Assembly: GCA_038025085.1 (NCBI GenBank)
Contig: CM076139.1
Span: 22,585,307-22,649,306, forward strand
Reading direction: 5' to 3'
Source: Tetragonia tetragonoides
Lineage: Eukaryota > Streptophyta > Magnoliopsida > Caryophyllales > Aizoaceae
DNA length: 64,000 nt
The notes under the pieces were generated by a model. It made no database searches, was not told the DNA's origin, and saw only the letters and a program-made list of their open reading frames with translations. This document shows, one piece after another, positions 22,829-34,360 of this stretch; the first letter of the stretch is position 1, and every line of letters starts with the position of its first letter. The position numbers and the translations under genes were made by a program.

Positions 22829-24394
22829 GGTGGAGTTTGGGGGTGTGATCGGTGAGGTAAGGGATGTATTGGGTGGTGGCGGGCTTTGTGGTGGTGATGG
22901 ATTGTGGAGTGATGGCCTTTTGGAATGTGGTGGTGTCTTGGAGGTAGCTTATATCCGAACCAATCTGCCGGATGATCCAGCCCAACCTTTGTCTCCGTAA
23001 TTCTTCCTCGAGGCCCTAATCCTAAACACAAGTCTCAACTTAGGAAGACGCCAAAGAAAGGACTTGAAAAGAAAAACTCATGATTTTTAGAAGACCCTCG
23101 ATAGCTCCTAAAGTGAATGATTCTAAGGACGTCTATATGAACTCAAATGCATGATGATGAAAATGCAATGACAGAGTTACGACAACAATATGTAAGATGC
23201 ATGGCGGACTGACCTTCACATGTATCACAATGTATGGATGCTGCCTAGAATGACTCTAGAGCACTTAATGAATGACTTGTCTAGACTTCTAGTGCATGAG
23301 ACATAATGAACAAATGGAGACATTGATGAATGCAACACTTAGATTTTTGTACAAATGCATATCCAAAATGACGACAATGCAAGCATGACGACTAGTTATG
23401 AATCCTTGCATGAAGCGTTTAATATATATAAAATGTAATGCAATGCAAAGGAATGAAAAATGACAACCTAAGCCTAAATGTCCGATTATTTCCCCTCATA
23501 TCAAAGGAAAAATGAAGTCGATGAACGAAAATGAGAAAAATAGAAAAAAGACGGACCATCCTATTTTTTTTTTTTTTTCTAGACTCAAAGAAAATGGAAA
23601 ATGGGATAAATAAAAGAAGAAAATTTCGAGAATTTTGTTTTTTGATTTTCCGCATTTTCTTTTTTTTTTCGGCATTTTTATTTGTAACGCCAAATTTTTT
23701 TGCATTTCTTTTTTTTTTTGCCGACTCTGAATTACATCAAGACAATAAATAAAAAAAGGTGGGAGAGGGGAATTGGAGAGACTGACTCTTTTTTTTTTGC
23801 TAAAAGGTCCTCGAAAATTGTTCATGTCTTCGATGCTGTATGAAAATATATCATCGGGAAAACGAGTGCTCATTGAATTGAATTCTCGCACTATTTTTTG
23901 GGCATTAGGAACTAGCTAAAAATAAAAGAGAGGACTCCTAGCACATAAGGACATAGTCACGGTACTCATGCATTCAGACAAGCATAATAACAACGCAGTT
24001 TACAGGCAAACATGTGATCAGACGGGCATTACAACGACACATGCACAACAAGCAAGCGAATGCACGAATGTGGGCTAGAGGCTTTTGGCTCCTGTGAGTA
24101 CCACAACAAATTACAATTTTCATTCGGCGGATGGTCGACACACCGATTGTAATTCTTTTCATCAACAAGGATTGATGAGTCATGGGTGAGGAAGCGTCGA
24201 TTTGCACGATATGACAACTGTATATTCCTTTAGATATACGGGTTGTCTACGAGTTGCGACACAAACTTCCTTGAGGGTTGATAAGGGTCAAATGATGCAA
24301 ATGATGCAAAAATATGGAACACGTTATTAAACAATTAAGAAAAGTTGACTTTCGAGTCTCACCCTCTTAAAAAAATCCCCAGTGAAGTCGCCGC
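22829..24394 (-). mobile_element. 5' leader of the B-C element with primer-binding site
   Basis: Non-coding leader with A/T-rich runs at 23563-23790. The PBS complement is 24376-24394 (minus strand GCGGCGACTTCACTGGGGA), directly against the TGTAAGG start of LTR C. Small open frames here are low-complexity. Confidence 0.7.
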
Positions 24395-25456
24395 TGTAAG
24401 GACCCGGGATTTCTACGGCCCACGGAGTGCGTCCTTATAGAAAATTTGTAAGTTGGAGGTTTATATAAGTTCAAGGGACCATCGAGTTAGAAAAGTTTTT
24501 GTAAAGACTTAAATTGAATAAAAACCATGAAAGAGGTCACAAATCTGCTATCAGCGTTTTATCGAAAGGACAAACCGAAGGGACAACCCAATAGCGCGAT
24601 AAGTGAACTGATTATGTTTTTCAAAAGACTCCCGCTCATATAGAACATATGAGTACCCAAGAATAAAGGGTTCAGGGGCGAAGGTACGAGGTGGGAAGGT
24701 GTTAGGCACCCAACTCGCCCGTTTTATGACGGCCTCTACTAACTCAAGTTTGCTTAATAATTTAAGAACATCATTCCCATGCAAAATCGGATTAACAACC
24801 TAGACTTAGACTATTAATTGGTTCATCACAACATTTGTTATTAACCATTGTTTAGACATGCATTCGATTGACAAGTTGGGCAGCACAACGACTATACAGA
24901 CGATATTTAGGAAGCAATAAAAGCGTTATTCTAGCATGATATCTACATCATGACTACTAGAAAATAAATACTTAGACAATTATTTTAATTTGAGCCCTCA
25001 GGAGTTTGTACCTGAACTGTAGGCAATATTTGACAAAAATAGTAAAGACAAGATCTCAAATGTGGAAGAAAAAGGGAGAAGCTCAGAGTCAATACTACTG
25101 AGAATAGAGGGTGTCAACTGTAGGCTATGTATTTTGAACTGAGGGTCAAGGGTTGTTTATATAGGCGTGGGGAAATAGGGTTGGACGAAAAAAATTGAGC
25201 TGAAAAACGAGACGGGCCTGAAAAATCAGCTGGGCCCGATGAAGGGTTAGCGCCGCTAGCGGCGCTGGAAAACTTTTTAGTGCCTCTAGCGGCCTTGGGA
25301 CTTATTCCAGGGCCGCTGACGACTCTCAGAAGCCAGCTGGATGTCGTCATAATGACGTCATCCAGTCTATTTTTATTTTCCGGAGGAATTTTTGTATTCT
25401 AAAAAATATGAAAAGACGGTTTTACCCTTGGACGGTAAAAGACGGTTCTACCCCTC
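24395..25456 (-). repeat. LTR C, truncated 5' LTR of the B-C element
   Basis: Starts TGTAAGGACCCGGG and is colinear with LTRs A and B until GACGGTTCTACCCC, then breaks into CTCT and a TA run. About 240 bp at the U3 end are missing. The palindrome cluster is present at about 25248-25325 but degraded. Confidence 0.8.
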
Positions 25457-25457
25457 T

Positions 25458-25496
<39 letters not shown>

Positions 25497-27327
25497 CGCT
25501 TGTGAGGTGACAAGTGTCACTCTCCCATTGGTTTATACCCAAGTAATTAATTAAATTATTTTTTTTACATTTTTTAAATAGTTGTTATGGCTTAATATTA
25601 GTTATTAAGCATAAATGAGAGAATTTATATGGAGTGTTAATTGCTTTGATTCATGTATTGACATATTTTCATAAGTTATGTACTTAATAATATAAAAATA
25701 ATAATAAATCAATAATGATATAAGTGCATGAAGTTTATGAGTTTTATATTTATTAGCATATTATTTCAAAATAATATAACTTTCGCTCGCGCAACTCAAA
25801 TAATGTTTTTACTTCATTGGATTTGAAATGGAAATTACTTCAAATTAAGATATATATGTCCTACATTTGACCCATTTTTCGGATTTTTTTGAAAGGAAAA
25901 ATTGGCAGAAGCTAATCAAGAAATAAAATAAATTCATCTATCCAAAAAAAAAAAGAAATAAAATACATTCATGTGGTGGCAACACCTGTACGTCACATAG
26001 GCGAGTCATATACGTGTGGGGTTGACACGCTAACCGCCCTATAAGAAAAATAAACAAGTGTCATCCCCAAATAATGTATCATCATTCTAATAATAAATCC
26101 ATAATGATAGAAGTGTATTTTTTTGTTCCGAGGTGGTGTAAGTGTATTAATAGGAAATTATAATAAAAGATAACAATTTATTATTTCTTTTAGTTATCCT
26201 TTGTGCTAGAATGAATCAGATTTTTAGCATCCTAACTTTTGATTTCTGATTAATGATGCACAAGTAAAGTGAGAGTTTGAACAAATTGACTATCATTTAA
26301 CTAATAATTATTTATTCACGTTATTTATTCGCGGGTTAAAGTGAATTTATGTTTCACAGTGACCAACTGGTATATGACTGATATTTGTGAGGATAAACGC
26401 AAATACTTTTTAGGGCCACATATTGAGGATAACATGCATGTGATTAAGATTTGTATAATAGTACCCTAAAAATTATATATATGTCAAAATTATTTACATT
26501 AAGACAATCTAAAATGACATTAATCTCCAACATTAACGTTTATCAATTAAGGATGGTTGGTTTGACAAATTAGTTGTCTAAACTTTAATTGATTTGCATA
26601 GATGATGAATATTTGTGGGAGTATAAGCAGGAAATATAAGAAGAAAGTGTTCCATTATTGTGGGTATAAGCGCAGGTAATATACAGATGTCACATTTTGA
26701 TAATTATTATTTCTTTTCATTCTTATTTATATGGTGAGTTGTCACTATTTTTCTATTTGAAAGAATTATGGTCGATCTTTCAACTTACAATTTTTAATTA
26801 TTGAAACACATATTAAGAGACAGTTTGATCAAATCGGTTGTGTTGTTTAAAACATAAATTATCTTAGTTGGTATAAGCATAAATATATTAGTTGGCATAA
26901 GCATAGGTTATGTGAAAATTGACGATTATTTGCGGGAATAAATACAGTAAATATGACAAGCGGTAGATTTATTCAGTTTTATATTGAGGGTATAAACATA
27001 GGTTAGACATGTGACTAAATTTTTTAAGAAGATGCGCAAATAAGGGACAATAGTCGTATTTGGAGTGACAATATGTTAAGTTGTATATTTGAGGTACAAC
27101 CGTAGGTTAGATGACCAGTAATAAATATTTGTTTATTCTTTTATGCGAAAGTGATCAATATTTGTGTAGATAAGTATAAGTAATATGCACGTGTAACATT
27201 TTACCGTCCCCGTTTTGTTATTATTTATATACTTTGTACAATTTTAAAAAATTCCAAAAAATTATGTAAATTGATTAAAAATATAATAAAAACTGACAGT
27301 CCATGCGTAGCACGGGTTACTTCCTAG
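25451..27327 (+). mobile_element. Candidate non-autonomous Helitron
   Basis: The right end has a hairpin (CCATGC/GCACGG, 27301-27315) followed 8 bases later by CTAG and T, the expected form of a plant Helitron 3' end. The left end, TCTCTTTATA at 25453, begins with TC but merges with a TA run. The interior is AT-rich and non-coding. It includes a degenerate array around GGTATAAGCATAGGTTA (about 26640-27190). No Rep/helicase is seen. Confidence 0.45.
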
Positions 27328-27839
27328 TATAGTAATGAGAACAGGGTTTAGAGTTGCTTTTAATCTTGGATATAGTCATATATAGAAGAGAATTCATGTG
27401 GATGGAAAGTAAAACAATAATCATAGTCAACCTTGGTTGATATCAACGCGAATATTATTGACGCTAGGGAAGCATAGCACATTGTGGTGTAGTGTATGTA
27501 TAACATACACATGCAGATAGATAAGTAATTAAGGGGGTGTTATTGAGTGCTAGGGATTTATGTATCTATTCTTAATTGATGTTGAGGGTCGAATTTCGCT
27601 TTGGGTATTGGACCAACCTTAAATCACGTGGCCTTGGCAAGCTCATGTCCCACCATTTGAGGTGCCTACAAGCCAACGGGGAATAGTTATTATGATTGAC
27701 TGTTGATACCATGATGTGAACAAAAAAGAGTACAAATAGATTTATAAGAGAACCAGCATAACGATGCCTGCTGTGTTTGTCTACAAAACCTTGTGTGTAT
27801 TTAGTCCATGGTGGATTAATATTTCACCTCTAATAGTGG
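27328..27839. other. Non-coding AT-rich stretch
   Basis: No domain or structured repeat is visible. The piece 27585-27720 (ATTGGACCAACCTTAAATC, then CACGTGGCC) has an LTR-like feel but no second copy in the window. Confidence 0.4.
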
Positions 27840-28135
27840 ATTCACTTCAAACTTTACCTGAAGCCACCCCCTACTTTATTTGGAGTCACCCCCTAATTTA
27901 CCTAGAGTCACCCCTCAAATTTATACTTAGCGCCGCCCCTCTAATATTGGAGCCATCCCCTACTTCACCTGGAGCCACCCTTCAAATTTATACTTGGCGC
28001 CATCCCTCTAATAGTGCAGTCACCTCATAATTCACCTGGAGCCATCTCTCTAATAGTGGAGTCACCCTCTACTTTACCTGGAGCCACCCCTCTAATAATA
28101 AAGCCACCTCTACTTCACGTGGAGTCACCCCTCAA
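27840..28135 (+). repeat. Degenerate minisatellite around GGAGCCACCCC
   Basis: About a dozen units of 20-30 bp built from TGGAGYCACCCCT alternating with YTAATA or TCAAATTTATACTT. A longer dimer including CTTRGCGCCRYCCCTCTAAT occurs twice (about 27925 and 27994). The open frame through it reflects the repeat and is not a gene. Confidence 0.7.
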
Positions 28136-28579
28136 ATTGACTAAGTCCACATAAGACATGCCGGTGTTTGTCACTCAAATTAATGGTTCCATTGAATGAT
28201 CATCACTTTACTATCGCATTTTCTGTACGATTCACAATGACGCATTAAGAAGGATTATCTCCATTCTAATAATTCCCCCCTTAACTCTCGCAAAACAAAG
28301 TTGTAAGAAGTTAGACTTTCTAGTAGTGGTCTTACTGTAACAATGTAAGGAAGTAGGCAACTCCACATCTAATTACATAATATTAAGCTTCTTAGAAGGA
28401 TGTACATTATGATAAATAAAAAAAATTAAAGAAAAAAAGAGAGAAGGATGTACATTACTTTCATTCTTTATTTCTTTCCTCCTTTATTTTTCTTTCTTCG
28501 TTGGGGTGCGAGAAAGGCTTGAAGGGAATGAACCTACTCTTGGGAAATTAAAAGATGAATATATGCGGAATTTTTTTTT
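28136..28579. other. Non-coding, no feature recognised
   Basis: AT-rich DNA with a T run at 28570-28586 just beyond; no ORF or repeat pair was identified. Confidence 0.4.
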
Positions 28580-28586
28580 TTTTTTT

Positions 28587-29379
28587 TGAAAAATGAGCAA
28601 TATATTTTCATTTGCCAAAAGTATGTCAAAGTAGCACCTTTGAGAATAACTCTTACAACCTATTTACTAGAAGTGCACCTCCTGAGAAAAACAGAAGTTA
28701 TTACAGGTTTTCTAATAAATCTAATGCTTTCTCACCAAATTGGTGAATATATCAAGAATTACTTTTTCTCTCTTTGTGTAATTAAAAATTGGCTAAATAG
28801 TAAATTGCGGAATAATCACAAAGATAATAACATCGGGAGATTTTACTTGGAAAACCCTCCAAGAAGAAGGGGAAAACAAAGGGATCTTTTGGTATGATAG
28901 AACTTTCACTATAATAGTAGGATTACAAAATCTCGTCTTTAGTATAAATTAGAGGATCGCTCAAATATCTCACTCACAAAGAATGGATAACACTTAATTA
29001 TAATCTTACCAAAATGGTGGAATACTCAAATTACTTTATTTTGTTTGTGGTTCTCACTCACTCACTTACTCTCTAGGAATGGATATTACTCACACTCGTG
29101 TGTGTAGATTGCTTGTTTGATCAATTTCATGCTTTGCCTCTACCAAGCCCCTCTATTTATAGAGGTCTTTAGCCGTATAAAAGGCAGTTCAAAGGTGTTC
29201 AATTCACACTTCTTCTACATGATTTACACATATATCAATTACCAGCTACAGGAGATAATTCCACCGACCTTTGGTTCCCAAGCCACCAAAAGATTAAATG
29301 CTTTTGACTTCTTTACCTTCTAAATCTTCTCGGCAAGTTACCCAATTTGGAGGCCCACCAAATAGGAGGACCCTCAACA
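28587..29379 (-). repeat. Possible solo LTR of a copia-type element
   Basis: On the minus strand the stretch begins TGTTGAGGGTCCTCC at 29379. It contains a TATAAATAG-like box (plus CTATTTATAGAGG, about 29152) and ends in a region with CTTGGAGGGTTTTCCAAGT, a phrase typical of copia LTR/leader borders. No partner LTR and no target duplication were found, so ends are approximate. Confidence 0.35.
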
Positions 29380-29456
29380 CCTACAAAGCTACAACACATC
29401 ATGGGCACCTCAAACAAGTTAAATCAATAACAATAAATACATATTGTAAATAAGTA

Positions 29457-29710
29457 CTCCATCCGTTCCAAAATCTCATTTTCATTTGACTTTTTACGAT
29501 TTTCAAGACAACACTTTTACCATGAACAATTATAAAGCTATAATTATGAAAATTATGAAAATGCAATATTTTTAAAGTATAATTAAAAATAAATCTATTA
29601 ATAGTAATTTTAATTTTTAAATCTTATACATTTTCTTAAATCATTAGTCAAAGATTATAAACTTTGACATCAAAAAGTCAAATGAAAAAAAGATTTGTGA
29701 ACGGGGCGAG
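29457..29710. mobile_element. Stowaway-like MITE
   Basis: The ends CTCCATCCGTTCC and, in reverse, CTCGCCCCGTTC match the CTCCCTCCGTTCC terminus of Stowaway (Tc1/mariner) MITEs. TA flanks both sides (29455-29456 and 29711-29712), the expected target duplication. Length is 254 bp, AT-rich and non-coding. The ends are somewhat diverged from each other, so it is not recent. Confidence 0.85.
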
Positions 29711-29712
29711 TA

Positions 29713-30895
29713 GTTATCAGTGAGACAAGAAAATATTAGGTGACTAAAGTCGGGAGGACATTCCTCCAACCACCACCAAAGTTTCACCAGTAACATAAGC
29801 GATATCAATGATAAGGTCAAGCTAAACATGTCATGTCATTTGTAGTTTCAGGCCCATTAAGGGCATGTTTGGCCAAGTTTCTCCCAACTTTTATTTATCT
29901 CCTAACCTTCCTCCTCCACTGCCTTCCTTTTATTTTCTCCACCTCCTCTTTCAATTTTAACTTCAAAAAAAATTGAAATAGGGCTAGCCGGCTAAAAGTA
30001 GAAGCTACAAAATGAAGCTCAACTTCTAGCCTCATCTCGACTCCTTAGCAGTTAAATGTGGAGGAGGAGTTTGAGGAAGATGGGATGGTAGTGGTGGTGG
30101 TGGAGAGATGTAAAAGTTGGTATCTAAAAACTTTTTTGTACCACTATTCACGAAACACTTTACCAAATTCTATTAAAATTATCGATTTGCATGCAAGCAT
30201 GTTGTGCGAAAATGTGAATATAAGTGTTATCATTTTTAGGCGTAATATAACCAAATTCAAAGATTTCAAAGTGATTCTGATGTATTAGTAAAGAGCATGT
30301 ACTCCATACGGAGGCTGAGATAGGTTCGAGTGTTGTCCACACGTTCTAACCTAGACCCAAAATACAAATATTTGCTTGCATTCGCTAACCAGTTACAAGA
30401 ATTTTTATGCCTTATTGCAATGGAGTCAATTTCGGGTTTCCTAAAATATTGATTTTCTTTTATATTTTTATGGAAATTCAAGTTGGTACTCCTATAGTTG
30501 TGACTTTTTCAAATGGTGGTTAAAACTTTTCTGAATTCTACTTGGTACCATTTTGTTTATATTAAAAGTTTACTCGATGACCATTACAAGTGATTGTTGT
30601 TAATTGTGCTACTAAAATGATTATGTCACATTGATATTTTGATTTTTTTTTTTATTTTAGTAAATAGATGGGGGAAGATGAGGATGGAAAATGACTTTAT
30701 TTTGTGTAGTAATTTTCATTTAAGGTAGTTTGAGGTTTATAAAGGTAATACCATAAGTGGCATGCCTTTGAACGCTAATGATAGGGGATATTAAGTCAAA
30801 ATGTAAAGAAAACATCTTAAAAAGAAAGATCAAACGAAAAACCAACGCTACAATACCGTCTTAAGGGTAAACTTAATAGTAATTAGTAAGAGTGG
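29713..30895. other. Non-coding AT-rich stretch
   Basis: No domain is seen in the small ORFs at 30058-30481. The phrase GGGCATGTTTGGCCAA at 29861 resembles the end of some hAT-type MITEs, but I found no matching second end. Confidence 0.4.
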
Positions 30896-31819
30896 TGTAA
30901 GGATCCTGGAAAATCACACTTTGCTTTTTACACGTGATAGATAGATCCTTATAGAAAATTTGTGTTTGTATGGGACTAGATAATTTTAAGGAACCGTCGA
31001 GTTAAAAAACTTTTAAAAGACTTTTAAAATAACGGCCTCTACCCGAGAATGAGGGTTCAGGGGCGAAGGTACAAGGTGGGAAGGTGTTAGGCACCCAACT
31101 CGCCCGTTTAAAATAACGGCCTCTAAATTTGCTTAATATGTTAATGATATAATTCCCACGCAAACAAGCCTTGTTGTGGGCTTAGCCGTTAGCGGCTACA
31201 GATGTCGCGGATGACGACATCATGTCGTCATCCTGACTTCCGTTGGACATAGAGAACTCGCTTGGAGTCCAAATTGGATGATTGAAGATGTGTTGGAAAG
31301 CTTATTTGGTCTAGTTTAGAATGGAGTTTGTTACAGGTCTAACGTTTTGTAAATATCGAGAAATACCCGAAAGAGTCCGGAGTGGTCCATTTTAGAGCAC
31401 CAGTCAATGTCGGGCTCGTATCTCCTTGATTAGAAATGTGGTGTGGGCTTATGATATTGCATTGGAAAGCGATTGAAATAAGGAATACAGAAATATATGG
31501 CTCACAAAGTAATTCAACTGAACGAACTTTCGAGGTGGGCTGTAATCACGGTCGGTAGTATTTGTGTACATTTGTTTGGACCTTTAACTTGATTTGACCA
31601 TAACTCTTAGGTATGGAATCGTATTTTGACACGGAAAGAAGCTAAGGAAAGCTCTTGAGAGGGGATTTTGAATGGAGAGGAGATGAAAGGGCTATTTCAG
31701 AGACCTTGCAACCTTATTTACATATCTTAAGCTAAAAAGTAAACAGGTACATATAAAGTTACTCATTTCATCACCGGGCTTTTGCGGAGGAGATTGACGA
31801 CAGTTTTTTGGCGTCTACA
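30896..31819 (-). repeat. LTR I, shortened Tat/Ogre-type LTR
   Basis: Starts TGTAAGGATCC and ends GCGTCTACA before the PPT complement GAAGCGCCCAC (31820). It carries the conserved GTGGGAAGGTGTTAGGCACC block and GGGCTTTTGCGG. At 924 bp it is about 370 bp shorter than A/B. The palindrome array is reduced to one degraded site (AGCCGTTAGCGGCT, 31183-31196). Confidence 0.75.
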
Positions 31820-32023
31820 GAAGCGCCCACTTTGATCGAGCTTGATTAATGCGACGATCAAAGTATTCCGAAAGCGACATGTAGCATGCTGACGTGCAAT
31901 CAGTGTGTAAGTGCGTACAATATGAATGCAAATTCAGCAAATCTTGACTGAAACGCGCTCGTTGGATGCTAAGATCCCATCTCTGTGAACACAAGAAAAA
32001 TAAAGGTAATGGTTAGCAGTAAC
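31820..32023 (-). mobile_element. 3' body of element I, left piece
   Basis: PPT complement and the first 3' repeat unit (CTCGTTGGATGCTAAG, TCTGTGAACACAAG). It is interrupted by element J at 32024 and resumes at 37613. Confidence 0.75.
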
Positions 32024-33344
32024 TGATGAGTGCGTTTTGATGTGTTTTGAGGACATTTTGAGACCCCGAGACTTGGTAGAAACTTTGGAGATGATTTAGA
32101 GCCGCAATCGTCAAAGAAGAAGTCAAGGAAGATTCCTTAGAGAAAGCCAAGCGAGAAGAGAAGTGCAAAAATGAAGTTCAAGGCAAAATTGCACTTGCTC
32201 GACCATGCAAGTTCGAAGGATAAACCTTGCATGACCATGCAAGTAAGTCAGTGAGCTTAAGAAGGGTTGCACGACCATGCAACTTTCCTTCACATTTTAT
32301 GCACGACCATACGAACTGCCGTTTTCACGAGTATTCATTCGTGACCTTTGCCATTCCAATGACTTTTAACCCAAATCCGACTACATTCATTTTGTGGGTT
32401 ATAAAAGAAGAGAGAACTCATCTCTTTCATCTTCTCTTAGCACCCCATATGCTCTCTCAAACTTTTATGCTTTTTTAGATTAGAATTAAACTCCAGTTTA
32501 TTATTGCAATTTGAAGATTGGAATTGTTCTTTTCAAACTTTGTTCAAGTTCTTGAGTATTATTAATTGAAGCACTTTTGGGTATTTCTTATCCCTACTTT
32601 ATCTTCCCATATCTCTACTTCTTTTAGATCAATGTCAATATAGTCTATGAATGTTCTTGCTTTTGTTCTTGAATTCTAGTTCATTCATGCTTAATTTAGT
32701 TCTCATTGTTTGCTTGTTGCTCTTGAATATCATGAGTAGCTAAATTCCCTATCTAGGATTAATGTAGCCAAAGCTTGATTCCTTGATGGCATAATTTCTT
32801 TGATTATCATGTTTTAGAATATTGTTCCGATCAATTATTTGTGTGCTTATTTATTTGTTAGATGACTAACTCATGTTCGAGAGAAACTTGTTAGTTGTCG
32901 GAACTCAAACAATTGACAAGATTGGCTAATCACGAGAGTAGGTTAGAAAGTCTTGGGATATTTGGAATTTTTATGATCTTAATGCTCTTGATTTAGCTTT
33001 ATTCCATGAGAATAGGAATTTGGTTATTTTAAGTGTATCCTTTAACCGTTGAGAGACGGTTCTTGGTGTCTTGTAATTCCGTCCTTACTTATATGTTCGA
33101 TTTTACATGCTAGTTAGACTTATCGTTTGCATCAAGGAATTATATCTGAGGTAAAGTCAATCCTAAACCTTTATTCTTTGTATTTTCATCATTATTAGAC
33201 TGTGTTCTTAGTTGATAAACAAAAACTTCAACATTTAATCGCTTAGCTTGTTGAATTTTAGAAAAACTAGCATTTGGAAACGATAGCTCGCTGTGGTTCG
33301 ATATTTTATTACGACGATATACCTGTGTACTTGCGGGCCTATCA
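32024..33344 (+). repeat. Left LTR of Athila-like element J
   Basis: Starts TGATGAGTG and ends CCTATCA. It is flanked on the left by GTAAC (32019-32023), repeated after the right LTR, a perfect 5-bp target duplication. Compared with the right LTR, about 120 bp after the first 10 bases are missing. TATAAAAGAAG at 32401-32411 is the likely TATA box. Confidence 0.9.
32201..32314 (+). promoter_or_regulatory. GACCATGCAA site cluster in the J LTR
   Basis: Four related sites (GACCATGCAA at 32201, GACCATGCAA at 32233, GACCATGCAA at 32273, and a degraded one near 32304) lie 32-40 bp apart, about 100-200 bp upstream of the TATA box. Each intact site contains CATGCA, the RY motif bound by plant B3 factors. 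The right LTR has the same cluster at about 36471-36590. Confidence 0.5.
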
Positions 33345-33350
33345 TGTTTT

Positions 33351-33367
33351 TGGCGCCGTTGCCGGGG
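33351..33367 (+). other. Primer-binding site of element J
   Basis: TGGCGCCGTTGCCGGGG, six bases after the LTR, is the common PBS of plant Athila-like and related gypsy elements, usually assigned to tRNA-Asp. Element G has the identical site at 46851. Confidence 0.8.
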
Positions 33368-33445
33368 AGCTAGGCGTTATTCCAATATTAGGAGTTTTTT
33401 ATTGACTAGACTAAGCACTTATGTCTTACTTGTTTTGATTTCTTC

Positions 33446-34360
33446 ATGTCTTCTTGGCATCATGGGGGATATGATGATTATAATTCGAGTTCATATGATT
33501 ATAGTTGTGATGATTATGTAAATGCGAATGAATGTGATATGCCCAATGCCTCATATGATTGGAATGGATATGTTGGTTATAATTCTAATGAATGTCAGTT
33601 TGATTACCATTAACAAGGTGGCCAATATGATCTTTATTTCCATGACGACCATAATTTTGGTAAAATAGGTTATGCAGATTCTTTCAATGGAGATTACCAA
33701 ACTCACTTGTCCTCTCATCAACCCAGGTCTAACTTGGAAACCCTTTTTGAGCAATTCATTGTGGAGCAACAAAAGATCAATGCGGAGCAGCAAGAATTAA
33801 TAGTTCAATTGTGCTCTAAAGCTGATTTGGTTGCCTCTCACTTGACAATGCTAGGGACACAAATCAATTCCATAGATAATTTGTGTTTATTCAAAATTTT
33901 CATTGAGCATGAGGTTGTTGATGGGTTGGTTGAGAATAAGTTTGACGATCTTGAGCACCATGATTCGCTTCCCCCCGAATCCATAAGCATGCCAATTTCA
34001 ATAATTATGCATCCTCATATTAATCCCCCTCTCAATAACTCGCTTGGATATGCTTATGTGAAATCAAATGATGTATTAGAGATTCATGATTCTTGTATAC
34101 ACCGAGTTTATGAGCATATCAGCAGTGACTAGTCTAACAGGTTTTATGGGGAGAATCATGAGTTTAGTTTGATGGAAGCTTCTTCTTGCCATTTTGACTC
34201 TTCAAGGGCATTTGAGAAGTTCAAGAGGTCATTGACTATTCATTATTTCTTTGTGATAATGATCTCTAACTTGTGTTCTTTTGAGATGTATGCAAGTGCC
34301 TTTGACAAAATGCTACGGGCATTAGCTTGTTATGATCATCAAATCAAGGAGAGAGGATGA
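33446..34360 (+). pseudogene. Gag-like accessory protein of element J, broken
   Basis: One frame of 305 codons from ATG 33446 to 34360, interrupted by TAA at 33611-33613 and TAG at 34130-34132. The N-terminal part is Tyr/Asp/Asn-rich. The middle (LETLFEQFIVEQQKINAEQQ) is a likely coiled coil. The C-terminal part contains RAFEKFKRSLTI and later ASAFDKMLRAL. That pattern is matched by the end of the element G protein (DKFKKAL, then QAFYKLLRVL), so it is a conserved but unnamed domain. There is no protease or RT. Its role could be a gag-derived structural protein, but that is inference. Confidence 0.6.

Noticed and set aside
22632..23000. 122-codon ORF opposite gag (also 18807-19175)
   Set aside because: Shadow of the gag frame; present in both copies only because gag is conserved.
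27764..28030. 88-codon ORF
   Set aside because: It follows the GGAGCCACCCC minisatellite and has no domain.
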